Assembly (NCBI GenBank): GCA_016702305.1
Contig: JADJEH010000002.1
Location: forward strand, 124,001-188,000
DNA length: 64,000 nt
Direction: 5' to 3'
Source of the DNA: a bacterium
GTDB lineage: Bacteria > Electryoneota > RPQS01
Part shown: positions 41,422 to 51,276 of the stretch, one piece after another
How positions within the stretch are numbered: position 1 is the stretch's first letter
Layout: every line of letters starts with the position of its first letter
Translations under genes and position numbers: made by a program
Notes under the pieces: model-generated
Database searches by the model: none
Told to the model about the DNA's origin: nothing
The model's input: only the letters and a program-made list of their open reading frames with translations

Positions 41422-44109
41422 CTAGTATCCGCGTAAGTTGCCGCCGCGGTTGCGCTCGATCTTGACGTCACGAAGTTGCGGCGATTTCAATCCGATGTGC
41501 AGATAATAGCCGGGGCTGTAGCCGATCGGCGACCAGCTCAAACTCGCCTCCCAGCAATGCAGGTCGCGCGTGAGTGTGACGCTGGCATTCTGCGCGATTC
41601 TGCGATCGAGATCGAAATAGTAACTCACTGATGCATCCCAGCGCGGAGTCAGCTTGGCGTCGAAATTCGCTCCCATGGTGGATGTCTTGGAATCAGCCAC
41701 AAAGTCGCGGGCGTGGCGCACATTGAAACGCATCGTTAACGGCATGTCGAAGAACGTGTCGAATGCTTCGTCCTTCTTCTTCTTATCGGCTTGCGGCAGC
41801 GGCGGCATCTCGGGACGGCTGTCTCCGAGAATGTTATTCGGGTTGTATGGCAATCCTCCGGCGGCGGTCGTGTCAAACTCGGACAGTTCGCCGCCTCCGC
41901 CTCCGAAGTTCAGCAGATCAGCCACACGCTCCGCTCCGATCATGAAGTCCACTGAACCGCTGGCACGCTGTAAATCGAAGGGCGAGTACCACTGTGCGCC
42001 GTCGCGTTCCCAGAAGAATCGATCCACCCGGTGGCCGTTCTCCGTCTGGTAGAGCGAATGCGTAGTGGACACATCGAAGCCCATGCCTTGCAGCGGACCG
42101 ATAATGCGGCCGGGAACGGCGGTGCGAAAGCTCGAAGAAATGTCGTTCCATTTCAAGGAATCCCGTTTGAAGTCAATACCCGTGCTGAAATTTGCACTTA
42201 GGAGATCAAACTTTTTCTCTTTACCGGCTTCCGCGTCGCCGGATTTCATTTGCACGAGATTGCCCAGACTGATACTCATCGCCTCGGAGAGACCGACGGG
42301 AGTGCCGCCGACCAAACCACTCTGCTCGCCGGTGCGAAAACGGTCATACGTATACTCACGGCCATCGGGCAGCCGCGTGGTTTCAAAGTAGCCCCACTCC
42401 TTGTCGGAAAAATCGGGCCGGTAACGGAAGCCCACGGTCGGTGTCATCACATGTCGAAACTGCGCGCGGATGCCCAGCGGCTCGCGCAGAAGTCCATAGA
42501 GTTTCGTTGAGGCGGAACTGCCGACGTCGAAAGTGGTGCGCGTGAAGAAACCGTACTCGTCCTCGCGGTCGTAAATCGAATCGGCGGGAACATAGTGCAG
42601 CGCGCGCCGCGTCCACACATGCCGCCAGTCGAGCGAAGGATTCAGATTGATGTAGCGGAGGAGTCGGGCCGTAGCGGCGAACGATCCGGCATGTGCCGCG
42701 CCGTCCCGTTGAATCGTGGACGTGCTGTCGTTTCCGAAAATGATCTGCGGATCGCGCGGTGCGCCGACGTAGCCCAGCGAATCGGGGCGGCGCGCCTCTT
42801 CACGGAATGTGAGCGGGTGCGCGAGGTCATTCGTGTAGCCGACGTTATAGCTCCACGTGAAGGCGCGGTACCACGGTTCGCGGACTTCTTTGGGCGCAAC
42901 GGCGAAACGAATGCCGCGCGGCGCTTTCGGCGCGGGGAAGAGCCGTCCCTGTTTGTGCGTGAAGCGCACGGCAGGCAGCGTGGCGCTCCACGTCTCTTGC
43001 TTGATGTTCTGCGTGAAGCCCACGTTGACGCTGGAACTCCACGGCGAATTATTCCAGGACTTGGACAGCGTCGCATTCGAACGCACGGTTTGATTCAGCC
43101 GGTCATTCGTCGAGCCGAATTGCTCGGTGTAGCTCTGATCCGACACATAGGCGCCCGACGCCGTGATGCGGGTCAGCGGGTCAATCGTCTGATTGTGCGT
43201 GGCGGCGATTTGCCAGCGGCGGTTGCGCGCATTGTCGTGCCGCTGGGTGTCAAATTCGAAATCCACATTGCCATTCAACTGATAGCGCTTGGCATAACGG
43301 AATTTGGAGCGGCCGAGCATACCGTAGGTTTCGAAGTAGTCCACGCTGCCCAGCAGATCCATATACTCGGACATCGCCCAGTAGTAGCCGATGTTGCGGA
43401 GAAACCTCCCCTGAGCGGCTGACTCGCCGAATACCGGCGTGATGAATCCGCTTGTGCGGCCTTTCTGAATCGGAAAGACGCCGTATGGGAGCGCCAGCAC
43501 CGGCACATCGGCGAAATACAGGTAGACCGGTCTGGCAAAAACCCGCTCTCCGACTTGAATCTTCAGCACGTCTGCGCCGAAATGAAAATGCGGCGTGTCG
43601 AGTTCGCACGTGGTGAACTCGCCGCGCCGCACAGTCAAGACGTCGTCGGAGATGCGTTTGAACTGCTTGCCGTAATAGGCGCCGTCCTGATAGACCGTGC
43701 GCCCGCCTTTGACGCGTCCGATCTTTGACTTGAGATTGTAGGCGATCTCGTCGCCGATAAATTCTTCGGAACCCTGTTTGAATTGTGGCTGCCCGACGGT
43801 AACAATCGTGTCTATGACAGTGTTTGTCGAGTCCGTGTAGAGCGTATCGAAGGTCGGCACGGCGATCATCGTCTGCTCGTCCCACGCCAATTGAATCTGC
43901 CCGGCGGTGAGCACCATATCCTTATACTCGATGCGCGCGTTACCGGACAATATCGTGGTGCGCGTCAGCAGATCGAAGTCAATCGCGTCGGCGCTGTAGG
44001 CTATAACCGTGTCCACGCCGTCGGCGCGGCGCGCAGTTGAATCAGGCGCGTTTTCCTGCGCATACAGCAGCGATGCAACGAGCACAAGCAGAAGCAGCAG
44101 CGGTCTCAC
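41422..44109 (-). CDS. LptD-like outer-membrane lipopolysaccharide assembly protein
   Basis: LptD inserts lipopolysaccharide into the outer leaflet of the outer membrane. The 895 residues start with a signal peptide (MRPLLLLLVLVASLLYA). An OstA/LptA-like beta-jellyroll follows (about 35-195; NARIEYKDMVLTAGQIQLAW, IAYNLKSKIGRVKGG), then a long beta-barrel region of alternating aromatic strands beginning VPVLALPYGVFPIQKGRTSGFITPVFG. The order is typical of FCB-type LptD. It starts with GTG, 5 nt after the GH57 gene, so it is the last gene of that operon. Its presence means the cell has an outer membrane. Confidence 0.85.
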   Translation of the reverse strand: MRPLLLLLVLVASLLYAQENAPDSTARRADGVDTVIAYSADAIDFDLLTRTTILSGNARIEYKDMVLTAGQIQLAWDEQTMIAVPTFDTLYTDSTNTVIDTIVTVGQPQFKQGSEEFIGDEIAYNLKSKIGRVKGGRTVYQDGAYYGKQFKRISDDVLTVRRGEFTTCELDTPHFHFGADVLKIQVGERVFARPVYLYFADVPVLALPYGVFPIQKGRTSGFITPVFGESAAQGRFLRNIGYYWAMSEYMDLLGSVDYFETYGMLGRSKFRYAKRYQLNGNVDFEFDTQRHDNARNRRWQIAATHNQTIDPLTRITASGAYVSDQSYTEQFGSTNDRLNQTVRSNATLSKSWNNSPWSSSVNVGFTQNIKQETWSATLPAVRFTHKQGRLFPAPKAPRGIRFAVAPKEVREPWYRAFTWSYNVGYTNDLAHPLTFREEARRPDSLGYVGAPRDPQIIFGNDSTSTIQRDGAAHAGSFAATARLLRYINLNPSLDWRHVWTRRALHYVPADSIYDREDEYGFFTRTTFDVGSSASTKLYGLLREPLGIRAQFRHVMTPTVGFRYRPDFSDKEWGYFETTRLPDGREYTYDRFRTGEQSGLVGGTPVGLSEAMSISLGNLVQMKSGDAEAGKEKKFDLLSANFSTGIDFKRDSLKWNDISSSFRTAVPGRIIGPLQGMGFDVSTTHSLYQTENGHRVDRFFWERDGAQWYSPFDLQRASGSVDFMIGAERVADLLNFGGGGGELSEFDTTAAGGLPYNPNNILGDSRPEMPPLPQADKKKKDEAFDTFFDMPLTMRFNVRHARDFVADSKTSTMGANFDAKLTPRWDASVSYYFDLDRRIAQNASVTLTRDLHCWEASLSWSPIGYSPGYYLHIGLKSPQLRDVKIERNRGGNLRGY

Positions 44110-44114
44110 GGTGA

Positions 44115-46232
44115 TTAGCAGTCAGCCAGCTCCGCGGTGAAGCTCATGCGCCAGACGTCGCCGGGCGCAAGCCGCAGTTCCCACGAGAACATTAACGCAA
44201 TGGACTGGAAGACGCGTTCGAAGCCGCCTTCGGACAGCGACACGCTCTCGACGGGGACGCGCCACAGTTTGGCCGCCACGCTGCTCTCGAGCTTGACGCG
44301 CACGCCTTCATGTTCGTCAGCCAATTGCACGAGCGTGACGCCGGGAGTTTCGGCGGATTCACGGAGCGGCCGTTTCACAACGTCGGTGCCGGGAATCGAG
44401 AAATGGTGCTGACCGGAGTTCGGAGCCATCAACGCAAAATTCCATTCGACGCCGAACGGTCCGAACAGCTCCTGGCCTGAGAGATTGCTTACTTCGTAGT
44501 CCACGGTCATCGTCGCACGGCTGGGCGTGACCCGCACCGTTTTGGCGATCCGGACGGGCAATGTGCCGAGCTTGCCGTCGCGCACGAGCTTTGCGCCGTC
44601 TGGAAACATCTCCGCCAATTCATATTCACCCTTCAGGAAATCGCCGTAGTCGTCGAGCGTTCCGGCGCGGAACTGTGCAATCGTGCTGTCGAAGCCGAAG
44701 AAGTGATCGAGCAGAGCGCGGCGCGGCCACTTGTCCACGGTGACCAAATTCTCCAAACCCTCTTCCTTCTTGAGGATCAGGTCGTGAATAGACTCGGCGG
44801 TATCGTGCTCCTCGTCCGGCTTGCTCACGGTGGCGCGGGCGACATCCATGTGGTAAGGCTCAACCTGCCGAGTCAGCGTGTTCAGCAGGTTATACCCTCG
44901 CGCACGAAGGTCCCATTCAAATATTGTACCGCCTTCGCATGGCGCGAGATAGACGTTCATCGCGGCGTTTTCAATCAACAGCTCACGGCGGCCGTCCGCG
45001 TCATGGTCCACGTGGTCAATGTCTACCCACTTGCGCCCGCGATGCAGGAGATTGTCGAGCGCGTATTCGCCCTGAATCAGTTCTTTCCACACGGCGTGCC
45101 GCAGGTGCGGCAAGTAAAGTCCGCCGAACACGCCATGCCAGTACGGGCAGTTGCACTGACCGCGCAGGACCGGTGTATGATACTGCGAATCGGTCTTGCG
45201 TGACGAGAGCGAGTGATACTTGCGCGACACGCGCAGCATCTTCTTCTGGAGATAATTTACTTCGTTATACTTGGCAAGGAAGCCGCGCCAGAAGCCGCCC
45301 TTGATGAACGGGCGGATTTTGGGCCAGTCCTCGCGTTCTTTGAGTTCGTGCACGAGACTTTCAAAGCGCCGGCGTGCCGCCGTCGGCAGCGTCCACTCGC
45401 CCATTTCGAAATACGAACCGGTCGGCAGATAGGTGCGGCCCTTCGGCGGGATGCGGTCTCGCGCCTCGGCCATGGTCAGAAGCTCGACGTCGTGCTCGTG
45501 CTCCATCAGCATCGAGAAGAAGCGCCGCAGCCATCCGTCTTCGTAGATCGGTTTGTACGTTCGCGGCCATAGTCCGAACTTTTCGCCGTCGTCACCCATC
45601 AGGTAGAGCGAATTGGGCCGCGCGTCGGCATGCGTCAGAATGTAGTCGAAGGTCGCTTCGGGTTCTTTGAATGGGATCGCGTAGCGGAGCGCCAGATGAT
45701 TGGGAAACATGGCGAGCGGTCCGTTATGCGATTCCGTCATGAAGTACCCGTTCAGCTCTTCGGGCATGTGTCCGGCGGCCAAGAAGAGATCATCGTCCAT
45801 CGAGATGTACTCGACGCCGGCCTCGACCAATAGCGCCGCGAATCCCGGCTCCCAGACGCGCTCGGGCAGCCACGCGCCGCGTGGGCGCGCGCCGAACCGG
45901 CGGCGGAGATAGTCGTTCATTCGCTGAAAGTGCTCGATGGCATCGTCGTGCGGAATCGCGGCGAGGACGGGTTCATAAAATGCGCCGCCGATCAATTCAA
46001 TCTGTCCGCGGCTATGCAGCTCGCCGACAAGGTCAAGATATTCGGGCAGGTGAGATTCGCACCATTCAAGCAGGCAGCCGGACGTGTGCAGGCTCAGGCG
46101 AATGCGCGGAAATTCGAGCAGCGTCTTGAGAAACGGCTTGTAGCTCTTCTCGTACGCTTCGCGCATCACCCGGTCGAAATTGCCGATGGGCTGGTGATTG
46201 TGCAGTTCTAAACAGAGATAAACTTTGGACAC
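44115..46232 (-). CDS. Glycoside hydrolase family 57 alpha-glucan enzyme (4-alpha-glucanotransferase-like)
   Basis: The 705-residue cytoplasmic-type protein has the GH57 order: LCLELHNHQPIGNFD, IELIGGAFYEP, the nucleophile Glu in WLPERVWEPG, and the catalytic Asp in LMGDDGEKFG. The C-terminal half carries beta domains like those (DUF1925/DUF1926) of Thermococcus-type 4-alpha-glucanotransferase or alpha-amylase. It starts with GTG. Upstream in the operon are an ROK sugar kinase and a lipoprotein with glycosidase-like architecture, so it acts in maltodextrin or glycogen breakdown. Confidence 0.88.
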   Translation of the reverse strand: MSKVYLCLELHNHQPIGNFDRVMREAYEKSYKPFLKTLLEFPRIRLSLHTSGCLLEWCESHLPEYLDLVGELHSRGQIELIGGAFYEPVLAAIPHDDAIEHFQRMNDYLRRRFGARPRGAWLPERVWEPGFAALLVEAGVEYISMDDDLFLAAGHMPEELNGYFMTESHNGPLAMFPNHLALRYAIPFKEPEATFDYILTHADARPNSLYLMGDDGEKFGLWPRTYKPIYEDGWLRRFFSMLMEHEHDVELLTMAEARDRIPPKGRTYLPTGSYFEMGEWTLPTAARRRFESLVHELKEREDWPKIRPFIKGGFWRGFLAKYNEVNYLQKKMLRVSRKYHSLSSRKTDSQYHTPVLRGQCNCPYWHGVFGGLYLPHLRHAVWKELIQGEYALDNLLHRGRKWVDIDHVDHDADGRRELLIENAAMNVYLAPCEGGTIFEWDLRARGYNLLNTLTRQVEPYHMDVARATVSKPDEEHDTAESIHDLILKKEEGLENLVTVDKWPRRALLDHFFGFDSTIAQFRAGTLDDYGDFLKGEYELAEMFPDGAKLVRDGKLGTLPVRIAKTVRVTPSRATMTVDYEVSNLSGQELFGPFGVEWNFALMAPNSGQHHFSIPGTDVVKRPLRESAETPGVTLVQLADEHEGVRVKLESSVAAKLWRVPVESVSLSEGGFERVFQSIALMFSWELRLAPGDVWRMSFTAELADC

Positions 46233-46271
46233 GTGCAGGGGATGTTTGGCTATGGGTTAGGCGGACAAGTA

Positions 46272-46673
46272 CTATTCGGGGTAGATGGTGACGGTGACAT
46301 TTTGAATGATCTCGGCGCCGTCACGGTTTTCCATGGTGTCAATCAGAGCGTAGTTGAAATCGGCGAACGACTCGGCCGATGAGGAGTAGCCTGTGCACTC
46401 GACATGGTAGAAGATGCGCACGTCCTCCTCGATCTTCTCCCATACTTTGACGAAGTGATTGCTGTTGCGGCAACCGGTTTCGTGCGTGTCAAATTCACCT
46501 GAGTAGTTCCAAATGACGCGCGCGCATTCCGGCAGCTCGCGGTTGGGGAACTGGCCGTCGCGCACGGTGACGTTGAGAATCCAAACCGGGAACGTGTCTT
46601 CGGGCTCGTCCTTCTTGTCGCAGGCTGAAAACGTGAGGGACAGCGCGAGAGTGCACAGCAGCAGACGAAGCAT
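46272..46673 (-). CDS. Small lipoprotein, unknown function
   Basis: A lipoprotein signal (LALSLTFSAC, Cys18) precedes a 115-residue mature part beginning DKKDEPEDTFPVWILNVTVRDG. Three more Cys (in LPECARV, TGCRNS and HVECTG) and several aromatic strands suggest a small beta domain. AGGAGG-type SD (GGAGG) precedes the ATG. It is 15 nt after the ROK kinase gene and 39 nt before the GH57 gene, within the glucan operon. The family is not recognised. Confidence 0.7.
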   Translation of the reverse strand: MLRLLLCTLALSLTFSACDKKDEPEDTFPVWILNVTVRDGQFPNRELPECARVIWNYSGEFDTHETGCRNSNHFVKVWEKIEEDVRIFYHVECTGYSSSAESFADFNYALIDTMENRDGAEIIQNVTVTIYPE

Positions 46674-46688
46674 GGAAGACCTCCAGAC

Positions 46689-47609
46689 TTAGACAGACTG
46701 TTCGAACCAGAGTGCGGCGGCTCCGAGCATGCCGGCGTAGTAGCCGAGCTGTCCGGGCAGGATGTGCAGCTTTTCGGTATGCGGCGGCAGTGCACGCTGC
46801 CGCAAATGTGCTTCGAATCGTTCAAAGAAATAGGCGGCTTGATGCGTCGTGCCGCCGCCGATGACGATGGCCTCAGGATTCAGCACATGCAGCCAGCTTG
46901 CCGCGGCCTCGGCCAGTTGACGCGCCAGGATATCGTGAATCTCCTTGGCGCGTGGCTCGCCTTGCGCGGCCAGTTCGGTGATGCGGCGCGGCGTCGGGAA
47001 TTCTCCGCTCTTATAGCGTTCGTCCACCAACCGGTCGAAAGCCGCGCGGCCGACATACGCCTCGACGACGCCATGACGATCTAAAACCGCCGGACCGTCG
47101 GGAGAAATAATCGTAAAGCCCATTTCACCCGCGGCTCCGCGCGCACCGCGATAGAGTTTGCCGTCAATGAACACGGCTCCACCCAGGCCGGTTCCGACGG
47201 CGCAGGCGACGAAGTGCTTGAAGTTGCGTGCGGCCCCCCAGCGATGCTCGCCGACGGCAAAGTTGTTGACGTCGTTATCCATAACGACGGGCAGGTTGAT
47301 TGCGGCCGCAATGGCGTCGCGAATCGGTTCGCCGATCCAATCCTTGAAGTTGGGGGCCCACAACACCGTATGCATCGTTTCATCCACAACACCGGGAGCG
47401 CCGATGCCGGCTCCCAGTGGTGTCACGCCGTGCTTGTCACACAGGGCGCGCACCGTTTCGGCAAGTGCGGCGACCACCTCACGCAACTCGCGCGGCTTGG
47501 GTGTGGGCGTCGTTTCCTTGTCGAGCAGTTCACCGTCGGCGCTGACCAAGCCGACTTTCAGATTGGTGCCGCCGATATCAATACCGAGCGCAAGTTCGTT
47601 AGAGTTCAT
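46689..47609 (-). CDS. ROK-family sugar kinase (glucokinase-like)
   Basis: ROK kinases phosphorylate glucose or related hexoses. The N-terminal ALGIDIGGTNLKVGLV ATP motif, APGVVDE, VVMDNDVNNFAVGEHRWGAA and VGTGLGGAVFIDGKLYRGARGAAGEMGF are clear. The usual zinc-binding cysteine motif of the family (CxCGxxGCxE) is absent: at that place the sequence reads LDRHGVVEAYVG. Also GEMGF replaces the usual GEIGH, so the structural zinc site is lost. The length of 306 is normal. The gene overlaps the stop of the upstream lipoprotein (ATGA), showing coupling. Substrate probably glucose. Confidence 0.9.
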   Translation of the reverse strand: MNSNELALGIDIGGTNLKVGLVSADGELLDKETTPTPKPRELREVVAALAETVRALCDKHGVTPLGAGIGAPGVVDETMHTVLWAPNFKDWIGEPIRDAIAAAINLPVVMDNDVNNFAVGEHRWGAARNFKHFVACAVGTGLGGAVFIDGKLYRGARGAAGEMGFTIISPDGPAVLDRHGVVEAYVGRAAFDRLVDERYKSGEFPTPRRITELAAQGEPRAKEIHDILARQLAEAAASWLHVLNPEAIVIGGGTTHQAAYFFERFEAHLRQRALPPHTEKLHILPGQLGYYAGMLGAAALWFEQSV

Positions 47610-49522
47610 TCCGGAAGGCTGGCGTTTTCAAAACGCAATTTGAATACACTGGCAGGTTCTTCGATCAGGGTCACGCGGACGGGTCCATCTCCCGGTTCGA
47701 GCTTAAACTGCTGCGACAGCGCGCCGGTGGGAGTGGGCATGTAAATGGAACAGATAAACTCTCGGGTTAAGCCGTTCGCGGCGATCCACGCCTGCCTGTT
47801 GGCGAAATCGTAGTCTACATAGAGTTCACCGTTTCCGAACGGCACGCGTGCGCGGGTGCGGCCCCAGCCTTCCGGCAGCCGCGGATGAAATGTAATTTTG
47901 CCGCCGCGCCAATGCGGTTGAATACCGAGGTAGCTGTGTACGACAAACTCGACTTCCGCGCAGGCTGAGGCAACGGCGGGTGCGCCAAAATCCGACTCAA
48001 GCAACCGCCCGGGATGCTCTGGATTGAGCAGCGCGGCCTCGGCTCGTTCCCAGTGCGCCGACTCGCGCAATCGTATACTCCGGTCAAACTGATAGCGTGC
48101 GACGGCCAACTCAATCGGCCACGCTAAATCGGTCAGCTCGAACCACTTCTTATCTACCGTCTCGAACCAACCGACGCTGGCCCGGCTGACGATATGCAAG
48201 AGCGCCAGCGTATCCGGCGCGACAAAGGGCTCTTTGGGTACGCGCTGTCGCCGAGAATAGCCGTCGGGGTCGGGCTCTTCTCCGATATACTGCTCGGCAA
48301 CCAGAGTCGTGTCTTTGAGGAACTCCTGCGTTTTGCGCCAGACTCTGACGCGCCGCTTCAATTCGTCTTGCGCGTCGTCGCGGGCCTCGTGCGCCTGTTT
48401 CGCGTAACGGTTCCGCACATCGGGATAGTCCGCCGCGAGATTCTCTTCTGCGAAAGTCCACAGGGTCGCCTCGCGGAAGCGCTCTTCGAGCGTGGTGCCC
48501 AATTCAATGGACCGCGAAGAAGCATCGAGCTGGGCCATGCCTTCGTAGAACAGCAGCTTGGCGGCGGTGAAAGCCGAGTCCGGCAGACAGCCCCACTTGA
48601 ACAGAGTGCGATAGGCATTGAGCCCATAGGTGAGGAACTCGATGCGCGCCTGCTCGGCTTCGAGATCGGTTAGGTATCCCGGAGCAAAATCAGCGTGCAC
48701 AAGCCACACTGCCTGTGTCCGATCGGCAGTTTCCTCGCGAGTGTACGGTTGCATAGACGGGCCGGGCGTCACCGGCGGTATCGAACTGATCAGCAGCGCG
48801 AGGGCTCGGTTGGCGTAGAACGACTCGGTGAGTATATCCAGTCCGCGATCCCGGCCATCATCTTTCGATTCGCTCCAATCGAGTGTCACTACCCGCTTGT
48901 CGGCGTCGTCAAAGCGAATCATGGCCGAGCGGAACGGTCCGTCGGCTGGCAACGGGGCAATTTCCCCTGCCGCCTCCACGTGCCATTGACCTTGCCAGGG
49001 GAGGTGGAGCGCCATGCCACGGCGTTCCGGCTGCCAGAATTCCTGCATCGCGGCCAGCCCACGCAGCTGCGCATCGCCCAGATCAACGGTCAGCTTCGCC
49101 TCGATCAGACTGGCCGCTTCCCCCTCCAGCCGGAAAGTCACGCGATGCCCGTCTTCAGAAAATTCAATGCGACTCGTGAGCCCAAGCGCGGCGTTGGAGA
49201 CGCTTACGCTGCCGACCGACTGCACGCGCTGGCTAAACTGTAGCGGCTCCTGCGTTCCTGCAATGTACCAGGCCACTCGCACTTGGAGCGGATCAGGCGT
49301 TGTTAGGTTTAGCGGCAGGGGAGTGCCGGCCAGAGTCCTGACTGGGCCAACCTCCCAACCGCGAATGAGCAGCGGTAGGAATGACGAGTCCGGGATAGCG
49401 AATTCTAATGGCTGTTTTGCCTGCAAATACGGGTTGAGCGGCGCGAATTTTGGTTCACCGCAGCCGCCCAGCATCAATGCTCCCCAAACCAGTAGCAGTG
49501 CGTGCAGATGCTGTTTTTGCAT
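47606..49522 (-). CDS. Lipoprotein with helical glycosidase-like (six-hairpin) architecture
   Basis: The start at 49522 gives a lipoprotein signal (LVWGALMLGGC). An N-terminal beta domain of about 220 residues is followed by a long helical region (LDWSESKDDGRDRGLDILTESFYANRALALLISS, LTYGLNAYRTLFKWG). A C-terminal beta domain has KITFHPRLPEGWGRTRARVPFGNGELYVDY. The plan beta, (alpha/alpha)6 barrel, beta resembles glycosidases such as GH15/GH37/GH65 types. I cannot name the family or point to a catalytic pair. It overlaps the kinase gene by 4 nt, in line with carbohydrate use. Its 638 residues are plausible for such an enzyme. Confidence 0.6.
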   Translation of the reverse strand: MQKQHLHALLLVWGALMLGGCGEPKFAPLNPYLQAKQPLEFAIPDSSFLPLLIRGWEVGPVRTLAGTPLPLNLTTPDPLQVRVAWYIAGTQEPLQFSQRVQSVGSVSVSNAALGLTSRIEFSEDGHRVTFRLEGEAASLIEAKLTVDLGDAQLRGLAAMQEFWQPERRGMALHLPWQGQWHVEAAGEIAPLPADGPFRSAMIRFDDADKRVVTLDWSESKDDGRDRGLDILTESFYANRALALLISSIPPVTPGPSMQPYTREETADRTQAVWLVHADFAPGYLTDLEAEQARIEFLTYGLNAYRTLFKWGCLPDSAFTAAKLLFYEGMAQLDASSRSIELGTTLEERFREATLWTFAEENLAADYPDVRNRYAKQAHEARDDAQDELKRRVRVWRKTQEFLKDTTLVAEQYIGEEPDPDGYSRRQRVPKEPFVAPDTLALLHIVSRASVGWFETVDKKWFELTDLAWPIELAVARYQFDRSIRLRESAHWERAEAALLNPEHPGRLLESDFGAPAVASACAEVEFVVHSYLGIQPHWRGGKITFHPRLPEGWGRTRARVPFGNGELYVDYDFANRQAWIAANGLTREFICSIYMPTPTGALSQQFKLEPGDGPVRVTLIEEPASVFKLRFENASLPE

Positions 49523-49708
49523 AGATTTAAGAAGATACGAAAGCGGCCAATGAGGTGCAAGCGGCAAAACCCCTCGCCGGTGCCTCGCAAGTTGCCGGGC
49601 GGATGCTTATATTTTCGGGAGTTGGCGGAACCCTGCCCTCGGCGACTGGGTACAACGGGGACACTGCCGGATAGGGTAGTCCTCCCGGCCCACAGAATTA
49701 AGGAAAGC

Positions 49709-51229
49709 ATGTCTAATACTCCTCCAAATCCTGAGAAGATTCGCGAAGAAGTCGGCGAATTCCTGCGCGAACGCTACGGGGACAACGTTGCGGTCGCCGA
49801 TTACGATCTGGGCGCACCGCACGACGGGACGGAAAGCAAGTCCCACGGTCCGGGGCTCGACGGAATTGATTTCAAACTGCGCCCCACAGAACTCGAGGCC
49901 TATTTGAAGCAATATGTCGTGCATCAGAGCGACGCCGTGGAAATCCTGGCCACCAAGATCTGCACGCACTTTCATCGGCGCAAATGGGAAGCTGAGAATC
50001 CGTCGAGCGAGCCGTCCGTGGGGCGGATCAAGTCGAACATCTTGATGATCGGCCCAACAGGCGTTGGTAAGACCTATATCGTCAAACTGATCGCGGACAA
50101 GATCGGTGTGCCGTTTGTCAAGGGTGATGCGACGAAGTTCTCCGAGACCGGATACGTTGGCGGCGATGTGGATGATCTGGTACGGGATCTCGTGCGGGAA
50201 GCGGGCGGTGATATTTCGCTGGCCGAATACGGCATTATCTACATAGACGAAATTGACAAGATCGCGGGCTCCGGCAGCAGTTGGGGACCCGACGTGTCGC
50301 GCACGGGTGTGCAGCGCGCGCTGTTGAAACTGATGGAAGACACCGATGTTGACCTGCGGACTCCGCACGATTTGGCCAGCCAGATGGAAGCCGTGATGGA
50401 GACGCAGCGCCGCGGCAAGGCCGTGCGCAAGAAAGTTTCGACGCGCAACATGCTGTTCATCATGTCGGGCGCGTTCGCCGGGCTGCCGGATATCATCCGC
50501 AAGCGTTTGAGCAAAGGCACAATGGGCTTTGTGCGTTCGGAGGAGATTCCCGCGCAGGACGAGGAACTGTTCAAGCGCATCACGACGACGGACTTGATTC
50601 AATATGGTTTTGAATCAGAATTTGTGGGCCGCTTGCCAGTTGTGGCGCAGTTGACGGAGCTTGATGAGGGCGCGCTCTATGACGTCTTGCGCAATGCGCA
50701 CTCGGCGGTGATTCAGGGTAAGAAGCGCGACTTCGCGGCCTACGGAATCGAACTCGATTTCACGGATGAGTCCCTGCGCGAAATTGCGCGCCGGGCGCAC
50801 TCGCTGGGGATCGGAGCACGCGGCTTGACTTCGATTGTCGAGCGCGCGCTGATCAAGTTCGAAAAGCTGCTGCCCGCCTCAACCATTCGCAAGCTGACGG
50901 TGACAAATGACCTGCTGAACGATCCCGTGCGCGTGGCCGAAGACCTGCTGATCACTGACGCCATCAACACGTTCCAGCGCGGCTTCCTTGAGAAACACGG
51001 TTTGATTCTGGAGATCCCGGCGGCGTCGCAGCAGTGGATTCGTGAGCAGATGGATCGCGAGCCCGTGCAAATCGTCTATCGCCTCCAGCAGATGTTTACG
51101 AATTACGAATACGGCATGAAGCTCGCGGGCCGTCAGAGCCTTGAAGTGACTCCCGAAGTCTTGGCCAGCCCGGAGCAGTATCTCGACGCTATGATCAAGA
51201 AAGCCTACGCGGAGCGCGGCGAGAGCTAA
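49709..51229 (+). CDS. ClpX-like AAA+ unfoldase lacking the zinc-binding domain
   Basis: The 506-residue protein has a single AAA+ module close to ClpX: GPTGVGKT at residue 115, pore loop SETGYVGGDVDDLV, Walker B IIYIDEIDKIAG, SGAFAGLPDIIRKRL, sensor region EFVGRLPVV and GARGLTSIVE. At the place of the ClpX IGF loop that docks ClpP it reads MGF. The N-terminal four-Cys zinc domain of normal ClpX is missing, replaced by a short acidic helix. An extra C-terminal 90 residues (ITDAINTFQRGFLEKHG to the end) has no counterpart I know. HslU is less likely as it lacks the HslU I-domain. ATG 49709 follows AAGGA. Confidence 0.82.
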   Translation: MSNTPPNPEKIREEVGEFLRERYGDNVAVADYDLGAPHDGTESKSHGPGLDGIDFKLRPTELEAYLKQYVVHQSDAVEILATKICTHFHRRKWEAENPSSEPSVGRIKSNILMIGPTGVGKTYIVKLIADKIGVPFVKGDATKFSETGYVGGDVDDLVRDLVREAGGDISLAEYGIIYIDEIDKIAGSGSSWGPDVSRTGVQRALLKLMEDTDVDLRTPHDLASQMEAVMETQRRGKAVRKKVSTRNMLFIMSGAFAGLPDIIRKRLSKGTMGFVRSEEIPAQDEELFKRITTTDLIQYGFESEFVGRLPVVAQLTELDEGALYDVLRNAHSAVIQGKKRDFAAYGIELDFTDESLREIARRAHSLGIGARGLTSIVERALIKFEKLLPASTIRKLTVTNDLLNDPVRVAEDLLITDAINTFQRGFLEKHGLILEIPAASQQWIREQMDREPVQIVYRLQQMFTNYEYGMKLAGRQSLEVTPEVLASPEQYLDAMIKKAYAERGES

Positions 51230-51276
51230 AAGCAAATTACCAGTGGCGGAATGGCTTAACGCAGAAAGGGTGTCGT

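Noticed and set aside
51241..51275. tRNA-Leu-like string (GTGGCGGAATGGCTTAACGC)
   Set aside because: No cloverleaf can be completed: no T-arm GTTCGAA motif or matching acceptor stem follows.
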